Assembly: GCA_025200525.1 (NCBI GenBank)
Contig: CM045761.1
Location: 134,294,223 to 134,358,222 of the forward strand
Direction of reading: 5' to 3'
DNA length: 64,000 nucleotides
From: Camellia lanceoleosa
Taxonomy: Eukaryota > Streptophyta > Magnoliopsida > Ericales > Theaceae
Under the pieces are notes generated by a model that was not told the origin of the DNA, did not search any database, and saw only the letters and a program-made list of their open reading frames with translations. Every line of letters starts with the position of its first letter. The stretch's first letter is position 1. The translations under genes and the position numbers were made by a program. Positions 55,787-64,000 of the stretch are shown one piece after another.

Positions 55787-56571
55787 GCCCATCCCCGGCC
55801 CCAAATTTTTTCTGAAACAAAATTACCATTTTACCCCTCTATATATATATATATATATATAAATCAACCCTTTCACTTCACTCAAACAGAACCTCACACT
55901 CGGTCTCACTCATCTACCTCTCATCTCTCTCTCTCCCCCTCTCTCTAAAACCTTCCGCCGATCTCCATCTCCCACCGCCGATCTCCCTCCTCCCACCACC
56001 GATCTCCACCCTCCCTATGACTCTCTCTCTCTTCTTCCTTACAAACCCACTTCTCTCTCTCTCTCTCTCTCTCTCTATTCCCTCTGCCGACACCGTTACC
56101 TCTTCCGACGCCCCTATCTCTTTCGTTCACTCGATTTGCTGACGCCGTTGCCTTTGCCGTGGCCGTCGTCCTTCACTAGCTTTTCACCACTGCAGATTTG
56201 CTCGATCTGCTCGATCTCACTCATCTGCCTCTCATCTCTCTCTCAGATCTGTGTCTTGTTTTATCAATTTTTTTTTTTTTTTTTGTGTAGTTGATCTGTT
56301 GATGTTGAGATGTTGTTGATTTATTATTATTATTTTTTTTTGATGTTGTTGATGTTGTATTTGAGCCCAAATATTCTGTTGATGTTGTTTTTTTGGCCGG
56401 GGATTTTTGGGGTCGGGGAAACTCGATCCCCGTTAGGGGACGGGGGTGGGGGCGGTAGTTGGTTTCCCGTCGGGGATGGGGACGAGGACGGGGGGAAGTT
56501 TTGCCATCGGGGATCGGGGACGAGGAGGGTGATCCCCGGCCCCGCCCCGCTCCGCCCCGTTGTCGTTCCTA

Positions 56572-57476
56572 GTACAAGGTTCTGTTTGTTTGTTTTAAAA
56601 ATTCAAAATTGCTTTAAATGGTCATAAGTAATTTGTTATAACTTTGTTTTAAGCATGGTTGGTATTGTTAGACTCAGAATTAAATTTTCTATCTTTTATA
56701 AAATTTTCAAAATTTTATGAAAATAAAAAATATTTTTTCTGAAATAAAAATTCATTATTTCTGCTTTATAATGCATCTGGTGTTGCATGATTAAGTTTTT
56801 GGAGTTAAAATTTTTACTATAGACCACTGTAATGGTTTACTATTTACTGGTATGGTTATTGCATTTTCCCAGATTCTAGAATGTTTATTTATGATTTTAT
56901 GTGTGTTTATTAATTATTTAAAATTTCATAAAAATTCAAAAGTGATATACTTTCTTTTATGGCATAATCTGAATATTAAACACAGCACATTATTTTTTTT
57001 ACCTAGGGTTTTTTTTTTTAATATGTTGTGATTAGAATAGCATGATTAATTTTTATTATTATTATTTAAATTCCATTATTAAATATAACATAGCATGAGT
57101 TGATTGTAAATCTACATTAAGATGCTATTGTATATAATTAGAATATTTTATCATGCTTTTAGATATGCCATAGTCAGTGGGAGGTTGTTCGGTTGAGAGA
57201 TATATCTTTATAGATTTACTCCCAAAAACTAATATTTTGCGTATGAATTAAATTAAATTTTGGATAATTTTTACCTGTGGCGCAAGAGATGATTATGAGC
57301 ATTGCGGATTTTTGATCTTGCGACTTGTGTAAATATTGTCACTATTTAATTTAGATTTTTGCTGCAAAATCATATTATGCTAATCAAATTAATCCCAATG
57401 TGAATTTCTCTCTAAATTGATTTAGTTTATGGAAGTTAATTTGGTTGACCTAGACTTAGTAGAGATGTTTAAATGT
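56572..57476 (+). other. Decayed copia interior
   Basis: AT-rich and unreadable as protein. It lies between the G-rich hAT end and the next TSD. Confidence 0.35.
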
Positions 57477-58391
57477 GAACAATGTAGGGGTGAGCAGCGG
57501 ATATACCGATCCGCCCAAACCGACCGAACCGAATTGGACTGAACTAATCCACCGCATTTTGGACGGATGCATGATGACGAGTGAACAGTTACGGATTGAT
57601 TTTTTCCAATTCGCCTAGTTTTGGACGGATGGCGGATTTGAGGTTCATTTGGCCGTAACTGAACCGCCAAACCGCCGAGCACCCCTAGTAATTTGTAAGA
57701 CTTTATGTTTTCAATTTGTTTATATATTTTATTTGTGTTTTCAATTGAAAAGAAGTTTAAATATTATGTTGAATATATTATGTTAAAAAAGAGTTTTCAA
57801 CTTAAATATATTTGTTAAATTGAAATAAATAAATGTATTATTTATCTATATATTTTAGTTTTTAAATCTAACTCTAAAAATAATAAATAAAAAAGATTAT
57901 ATATGTTGGTTGGTTTTTGTTTTCAAAAACAGATATGGATGTAACAATACAGAGGCATACAATTTCTACTACTGCTCTGGTCATGGTTTTAGTGATTTGA
58001 ATTGTTTTTATATTTTAAGAACCACGGATTATAATACTTTTTGGGGATGAGGCATGTTGTGATTGTAATATGTGGATAAAGTTTCAAACTTTCTTTCTTT
58101 GGATGAGGCATACAGTGATTATAATACTCTATTAAGTCATTGATTGTATTTTTTTTTTTTTTTTTTTTTTTGGAGAAAGTGCACAAGTTGAATTATGTTG
58201 AAAATTTATAAAATTTTAAACCGCCAAAGTAATTTGCATCCATTCGCCAATATGCCAATCCGCTCAATCCACATCCGTCGGATTGGCAGACGGATGCGAA
58301 TTGATTTTTTTCAATCCTCCAATCTGACAGATGGATGGCGGATTGGAAGTTTCGTGGCTGCAATCGACCCACGCCCACCCCTAGAACAATG
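57477..58391. mobile_element. hAT-like element, 899 bp, with perfect 8-bp TSD
   Basis: GAACAATG is repeated exactly at 57477-57484 and 58384-58391. The element 57485-58383 starts TAGGGGTGAGCAGCGGAT, and the inverted right end is TAGGGGTGGGCGTGGGTCG. TAGGGGTG termini and an 8-bp TSD are typical of plant hAT MITEs. Subterminal regions are rich in CGGAT, CCGCC and ATCCG motifs in both orientations. The 203-bp segment 57485-57687 has its own inverted end (GAGCACCCCTA), so this may be a compound of a small MITE and a larger relative. Confidence 0.8.
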
Positions 58392-59780
58392 TAATCATAT
58401 TCTTTAGATGAGCAAAAAGTCTTTGAGACTTTAGGTCAGACTTATTAAGCCAAAGTAAGGAAACATGACTCAAAATTGCCGTGGTTTTGTTGCCTTGTTT
58501 TGGCACAATAAAATAAAATAAAATAAAATAAATGATGCGTGCGCTATGATTAGCGGCATGCTACGTAGTTTTGATTGGTGAGTATTGGAGTTGTAAAATT
58601 TGTAAGCCCTCAATAAATCTGTACATGATCTTCACTATTGAGCTGTGCGGATTGACTTTGTAATTTGACTTGTAATAATATTGCATCATTGGATGAAGTA
58701 ACATTTAAGAGTCACGTCATCCAAGAAATGTGAGCGTAAATGAATTAGTCATTAAGTGTAAGACGAGTAGCCAGTATGAGTAGTGTTCTACTCTCTATCC
58801 AACTATTGGGAGTGGATGGAGCAAAATTCATGCACTATAATAGTGTGCATTAAAGTATCACTTTAAGTTAAAAGATTAGCACTTGGTAGCAGAAAAATCT
58901 ATTAACACTAAGTGAAAAGATTAGCGCCAAGTGGCTGCAAAATCTATTAGCATTGCCAACTTGTCTAAGTCTGGACACTTACTATTTCCACACTTGAGTG
59001 TGAGACATGAAGAGGTGCTTCTTTGTATGATTCCTTAGCTAGGCTAATGTTTTTGAATAATGTTTACCACTAAGCGCAAACGTTGCAGCATAGTAATGAA
59101 AAGGTCAAGGCCAACAAGGTTGTTATGACTCTAAGAATTTGACGCATGGCTCGTGAGAGCATTGTGTTGAATTAGATTCTTTAGCCTAATTCACGCTTAA
59201 GTTACTCCGGGAGCTGTCATAGATTGATAGCTTATTCTCTCATTCTTGTGGATAGTAGAATTAATTGCAAGTAACTATGAAGCGAGAAACAGAGATGGCA
59301 AGAGAAGTATCGTCATCTTTCAACTAGATGCAGTAAAGTGTATGGAGAATAAAATTGACTTTAAGGTGCAGGGGATTAGCACTTACTAGTTAAATTTGCA
59401 ACTTAGGTGCACTTGATATCTCCATGACATCCTTTTATGATCTAGTGAATATGAATTGGTCGTGAGTCATTACCTAGTTGGGCCTAAACCTTTAAAACTT
59501 GTCTTCAAGAACTCATATTTGGATGATTGGAATTAGTTTATGACATTGGTCATGAACCAGTGGCTTATTATACTTAATCACATTAATGAGAAGATGACAT
59601 GGATGGTTTGAGTAGACCCTCTCGGGCCCACTTGCTTGCGACATCCTGCTCTCATATGAATGTGTAACTTTGTTCGTAATGGTTGCGCACAAGTAAGTAG
59701 GAAAGTCGCAGAAGGGCATTTGTATTTGCACATTTAGTCCACTATGATATTTGTGACTGGATATGTGTAAGGGTATGATC
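58392..59780 (+). other. Decayed copia gag/protease region
   Basis: By position between the PBS and integrase this should hold gag and protease, but frames are too broken to read. No zinc knuckle or protease motif could be recovered by eye. Confidence 0.35.
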
Positions 59781-60240
59781 ACTACGCCTCAATCTCAACA
59801 CATTTATAGATTACGATACGCATCTGAGTCAAGATTATTTGATCTCCTATAAGTCAAAAGTTTTAGGATAATTTTTGACATTGCACATATAAGGTCGAGA
59901 TCAATCAGATAATAGCTTTCGTGTTTTTAGTTTTGACCAAGGTGGCGAGTATTTATTTGAGTTATTTTTAGAAAGCTTTGTGAAGAGAAATGGATGCTTG
60001 GAAAATTGATTATTCCTAGTACTCAACACAATGGTGTAGTAAAGATAAGGAATTAAGTATTGTTAATGTTAGGTAGATGATGGTGCAAAATGTTTTCCAA
60101 TTGGGAATTGCACTAGTTTGTTGCCTATATTCCTAACTAAGTGCCCTCCATATCAGATTTTACACTCCATTTGAGTAATGGGTTAGTGGAGAGCTAGCTA
60201 TGGGCGATCTGTAACCGTTAAGCAGCTTATCTTTATTTTA
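59781..60240 (+). pseudogene. Copia integrase core (degenerate)
   Basis: Readable fragments in order: TFIDYDTHLSQDYLISYKSK (about 59799-59860), then FDQGGEYLFELFLESFVKRNG (about 59932-59995). Next come the codons of TQ-NGV (about 60024-60040) and a KMFFQLGIALVCCL piece where the family has the block after the catalytic Glu. The second catalytic Asp falls in FDQGGEY. Several stops and frameshifts are present. This order and spacing are those of Ty1/copia integrase, which fixes the element's superfamily. Confidence 0.65.
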
Positions 60241-61191
60241 CTTCTCATAAAGTTGCAAAGTTAAGACCTAGGGTTTTATAGCGCATTATTGTATGTTGTC
60301 TTGTAAACACATAGGGTCATGTGGCGCATTATTGTATGCTGTCATGTAAACCCTCTGGGTTATGTACATATAGGTAAGCAGCTTTGTGGTAGTGTAACTA
60401 AGTCACATAAAGTTTTCTTAGTAAAGGTGACGTGAATAGAGTTTTGGAACTCTATAAGATAGAGAATTCTAAGCATAGTGCTTTATGTAGCCTAGTTGAG
60501 AATGAAGAGAAATTTCCAATATCCTAGGGACAGTGGGAGCAATGTGCCTACTAGTGGATTACTCCATTAGAGAAGAATACTCTACATTCTTTGTTGCATG
60601 GTAGCAAATGTGAAAAATTTTCACGTCATCACTGGGTGATTGAGAGGGAAACATTCATGATTGTTTCGCAAGATGATAAAGAGCCTAGGATAATGCCAAA
60701 GGCTCTAGTCCCCTGTTTTTAGAAAGTGGATCAACGTTGCGCAGTTTAAGACAAAGTTTTTGAGGATTAACCATTTCTATAATTTGGTTGACTTTCCATT
60801 ATGACGCGAAACTGTTCTAAAGTTGTGCGCAATTTGGATAGTCATTGTTGAGGCATAAGGCTCGCTAGATACCGAAAAGTTGCACTATTGAGAAAAGTGT
60901 AGACCATGAGAAGACTTTCTCTTGGGGAGTGAGGTTATTTCAACTTAGGCTATGATTGACATAAGTTCAGAACATTGATTTGTGGACGTTGTGACCCTAT
61001 TTCTCATTGGAGAATTGGATAAGTAGATCCATAGGGATTTACCTTCTGCTTTTATGGTGAAAAGTTAAGAGCACAAAAAGGTTGCTAGTTCTAATAAATC
61101 TTTTACAGCCTAAAACAGTTACCCAAATAGTGGTTCTTAAATTTCGTCGAGCCATGATAGGCCAACGATGATCAATAAAGACCACTGAGGC

Positions 61192-61620
61192 ATGATCAAT
61201 GGTTCAAAAAGGAGTTTATCCTTACTTAGTCATTATGAGCCAGGAATTTATAAGGTTGTCGCCACCTACGGTGGGCGATCCTCTGTTTTAGATATGATGA
61301 ACATGGGTGATGTAATTTATATGCTCGGATGTACGATCCTTAGGGATTGTTTTGGGAGAATTTCCAGTTTGTCTTTGATGACTTATATAAGGAATATCCT
61401 AAAATGATTCTAAATGCAAAATTGCAAACCCATTGACTTACCTATCGGTAAAAGCCAAAGCCTTAACTATTGAGTGAATCCTCGGATTGTCTTTGGGAGA
61501 AACAGATGACCTATATTCCTTGATTTTTTTTGTTGTGGGAGCCCGAGGTACGCTATGTGGGCGTATTTGGCATGATAAGTGTTATCTTTAGTAAATGGTC
61601 AACTGAGTTTTTTAGACATT
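61192..61620 (+). pseudogene. Copia reverse transcriptase, C-terminal part (degenerate)
   Basis: The open frame 61192-61407 contains MNMGDVIYMLGCTILRD, SLSLMTYIRNILK and, after a stop at 61405, MQNCKPIDLPIGKSQSLN. Then, past further stops, CGSPRYAMWAYLA follows. These correspond block by block to the copia RT thumb/connection region: the segment after the YVDD box that leads through a lysine-rich helix and the PI-x-KG block to the GSLMYAM-like block. The YVDD box itself was not recovered. Highly degraded. Confidence 0.7.
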
Positions 61621-62928
61621 GACCTTGCTCATTAGACTGTGAATAGAATGCTTTACTAGTAGTATATTAATTTGCTCCTTGTAAGATTCAATGCGTTAGT
61701 TGGGCGCATCTTGAATGAACACAGATTGGTCACCAAAATATCTTTAGAGAGGTAATTGTGCAAGAGGTAGTGATCTTGAACCACTTCATGTGAGATGCAA
61801 ATGGTGGATTCCGTTGTATATGCTTATCGCAAGAGGTGCTGATAAGGCTTATGCTTGGAATATAGAATTGCGCAGACTGTGGTCGTATTTTTTAAAATCG
61901 ATCACTTATTTGTTGACACTATTATGGTTTGTGTCATAATGATTAGCAGATGATGATGTCAGCAGGCAAGATTGGCTCACTCACACAAGCAATCGCCCTT
62001 GGTGCTTAGGAGCGAGCAAGGATGAGACTAGTGGTTTATTTTTATTTGGAGCCAAGAGAGGCTTAAATTATCCACTATGTATGTCGCCTTGGTTACAACC
62101 AAGATGAGGACGTGTTAAGGACCAAACATAGATGTTAGTACCCACTTTCCATGTTGTGCCTGTTATGATTAGCCAGATGTGAGATCTCATTTGGCGCCTG
62201 GAAGGCGAGCAAATAGAGAATTCAGGTTGAGTGCTAGAAAGTGACTAGACTAAGATCTGTATGGTGCATCAAGTGTGATATCACTCTTTTGGAAGAGTTA
62301 CTTTACCGTAACATGTATTCATACTATATGTGCTTGGCGACTGAGTAATGAGGTGAGAGAATGGATCCCTGTTTCCTTACCGTGTGAGTCTTACATGTCA
62401 TTATTGATATGATCATTTTATGTACCCTTTTGTGGCTTTTGACTATGTCATAAGGTAAGGGGTTAATGTTCTGCTACTTTGGTATGTTGCCTGCGATCAT
62501 AAATGATTCGGCCTTAAGGGACATCACTGGGAAAGCGATCAATCCTAAACTAAATGGCATGAGGGCAAAGAAAAGATCATCTAGTATTACACCACTGTTG
62601 TATATTCATTGCCGGCAACTCACATCGCTCTGTATGAGAGACGGATTGAGTGTGAATATATTGTAAGAATTGAGAGGGTCAAACATGCTCTTTTAAGGGA
62701 TTAGAGATGTTTTTTGGACCAGTGTAATTAGATAGGTCTAGGGTATATGAGACATTATTTTTATTTTTGGGTTGATGTCTTTATGCTGGCTCATTTTTAA
62801 GTTTCTAGTATAGAGCTCCCACATGCAAGTGTTCTCAACGGTCGCACGGTGCATTGGCTAGTATGAGATTGTTCATTTTTTTAGGAGATTGAGATAGAGA
62901 TGTGGCAGTGTCATGCCAACTCATGTGC
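61621..62928 (+). other. Decayed copia RNase H and 3' leader
   Basis: By position this should contain RNase H. No clear motif survived. The final part before the PPT (CAACTCATGTGCGAGTGGGAGA) fits the end of a copia element. Confidence 0.35.
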
Positions 62929-62938
62929 GAGTGGGAGA
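62929..62938 (+). other. Polypurine tract of the copia element
   Basis: GAGTGGGAGA directly precedes the LTR start TGTTA, the usual arrangement in Ty1/copia elements. Confidence 0.75.
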
Positions 62939-64000
62939 TGTTAAAAATTGGATGCCCATGTGGCATGACCCATGACCCTTTTGAACCTTATCCATGTAAG
63001 TTTGAATTTGAATTCAAACTGTACGGGGAGTAAATATTCGATAAAGCCCGTACTTCTTGCGTCCAAGCTCCACTTCTATCCAATCAACCTACGAACACAG
63101 CGGTGGTGAGCTACCCAATAGTGTGTTGCCGGAAAACCCTTCCGATGGTCAAGTTAGCACACACTCAGAGAGAGAGAGAGAGAGAGAAGAGCTAAATCAA
63201 TGTTAAAGTTTCTCTCACCAAATTGATATTCCATCCCCAGCATGGCCGTAGTCATGTTTATACACTTTCTGCGCTCACCTCTGCATCAATTCGCCTATTG
63301 ACACGTGAAGCTGCTCTCCTATCATGCTCTCCCACCTGTCAGCGTAAATTCAACTAAACACCACTTAATCAAACCATCACACGTCATTGGCGGGAATGGG
63401 TAGCCCGGTGGCATCACCCTGGCCTCCTGCGACCGTGCTACTTAACGAGTCCAACAATGCCACTTGCCGAGCTCCATCACAATTGAGCTCAGTATCATTC
63501 TGGTACAACTGAGCTCCAGACAGGTTAGGTCGGTCCGCGGAAGACCTTTCCCGCCAAGCTAAATGTGCGAACAATAACACCCTGGTTGACAGACGATCAT
63601 CTCGGCTAAATGGGCCCTGGACCTCAACCGAGCAAACCAACTTTGGACAAGCCCAAGTTAGCTCGGCCCAAACACGCTCGGACCTCTTTCTGCCCGGCCT
63701 CTACCACAGCCCAAAGCCAGATTGTGAATCTCCCTCTCAAAAACCTATTTGGATAACCCACTCATGATATTTATATCTATCATATCAACTGATATGGATA
63801 GATGATATACTTAGCCTATATATCTGATACGATATATGGGATATGAGATAAATCAAATAACAAATATTTTTTCCCATACTGACTCTCTCCTATTAAAATA
63901 ACGATCGAGCCTTTTGCACTGTGACCTATGTGGGTGATACTCATATTGTGGTATCACTCCACTACTGGGTGTTCGTTGTTTGCATTTTTAAAGCACGTGA
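62939..64000 (+). repeat. 3' LTR of the copia element, interrupted and truncated by the window edge
   Basis: 62939-63018 and 63742-64000 together match 52497-52840 of the 5' LTR, with a 718-bp insert between. The window ends at GCACGTGA, corresponding to 52841-52848 in the 5' LTR. Confidence 0.88.
63014..63741. mobile_element. 718-bp GC-richer insertion in the copia 3' LTR with 5-bp TSD
   Basis: TCAAA is present on both sides (63014-63018, 63737-63741) and only once in the uninterrupted 5' LTR, so 63019-63736 is an insertion with a 5-bp target duplication. It is markedly richer in GC than its flanks, contains a (GA)n tract near 63169-63187, and on the minus strand an 87-codon frame (63377-63640) with no family that I recognise. 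The ends CTGTACGGGG and GAATCTCCCTC do not show TG..CA, so it is not an ordinary solo LTR. Its class is unknown. Confidence 0.7.

Larger units (their letters stand above)
53590..56571 (-). mobile_element. G-rich hAT-type remnant, split by a solo LTR
   Basis: On the minus strand the right end reads TAGGAACGACAACGGGGCGG and then GGGGC/CGGGGATC repeats (56387-56571). This resembles plant hAT elements whose termini begin TAGG and carry CGGGGA subterminal repeats. Matching G-rich repeats occur at 53595-53712 (CCCGTGGGGACGGGGATGG) and just beyond the inserted LTR (CCCCGGCCCATCCCCGG). No left TIR was found and no 8-bp TSD could be paired, so the left end is probably lost or misplaced. The part between 55787 and 56386 holds (CT)n-rich text that looks like a captured 5' leader; it has no protein motif. 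Confidence 0.4.
52497..64000 (+). mobile_element. Ty1/copia LTR retrotransposon, decayed and carrying nested insertions (3' end beyond window)
   Basis: A 409-bp LTR (52497-52905) starts TGTTAGAAATTGGGTGCCCA and ends GCTACA. Its second copy starts at 62939 (TGTTAAAAATTGGATGCCCA) and runs off the window at 64000 about 60 bp short of its end. A PBS (TGGTATTAGAGT at 52907) and PPT (GAGTGGGAGA at 62929-62938) fit a copia element. The interior keeps traces of copia integrase (59795-60060) and RT (61297-61600). Nested inside are a solo gypsy LTR, a G-rich hAT remnant, an 899-bp hAT-like element and a 718-bp insert in the 3' LTR. Confidence 0.85.

Noticed and set aside
56310..56627. 105-codon ORF with Gly/Asp-rich middle (GDGGGGGS, GDGDEDGGK)
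   Set aside because: The Gly-rich part comes from CGGGGA subterminal repeats of the hAT end, and the frame crosses the element terminus.

Overview
The window looks like a repeat-filled heterochromatic or intergenic stretch of a dicot-like plant nuclear genome. It is AT-rich, has canonical GT..AG introns in a transposase gene, many microsatellites, and plant-type LTR retrotransposons of three lineages, plus hAT DNA transposons and small TIR elements. I cannot name the species. I see no tRNA, rRNA or CRISPR, and only one recognisable host-gene piece: a single exon of an organellar type I signal peptidase-like gene at 52085-52315. Almost everything else is mobile DNA or its debris.

Layout. 1-8866: AT-rich sequence with foldback repeats (1931-2210, 2222-2343), small tandem arrays, a decayed LTR with a primer binding site on the minus strand (6245-7015) and a small TIR element (7071-7332). 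8872-18749: a structurally complete Ty3/gypsy chromovirus on the minus strand. It has 2.2-kb LTRs, a tRNA-Met type PBS, a PPT and one continuous gag-pol reading frame broken by ten nonsense codons and no frameshift. 18755-22534: non-coding sequence with repeats and unassigned exon-like ORFs. 22535-40279: a solo LTR of a related gypsy family, split by a 15.5-kb Tat-lineage gypsy element (22791-38279). That element has dual RNase H, extra gag-like modules, a stretch resembling the RNA polymerase II CTD, an antisense coiled-coil ORF and long 3' tandem arrays. 40501-41395: a short hAT element. 43106-45618: two TIR-bounded elements, the second filled by about 1 kb of GGTGG-type repeat. 46013-51693: a 5.7-kb hAT element with a broken transposase gene and a perfect 8-bp TSD. 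51702-52496: the signal peptidase-like exon and the start of its intron. 52497 to beyond 64000: a decayed Ty1/copia element holding a solo gypsy LTR (53713-55781), a G-rich hAT remnant, an 899-bp hAT-like element (57485-58383) and a GC-richer insert in its 3' LTR (63019-63736).

The insertions give a relative chronology. The aacagata-type repeat was hit by a gypsy LTR, which reduced to a solo LTR and was then hit by the Tat element. The same repeat family was hit separately by the 895-bp hAT, and the related copy at 1390-1700 preserves the empty site. In the copia element, a G-rich hAT was hit by a gypsy LTR. Target-site duplications support each of these boundaries (perfect in most, one mismatch in two), except that the left end of the G-rich hAT is not resolved.

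The most unusual observations are the Y-T-P-[T/A]-S-P-[K/E] heptads in the Tat element, its three gag-like modules, the palindromic TCGCTCGAGCGA clusters shared by several LTR families, and the nonsense-only decay of the chromovirus polyprotein.
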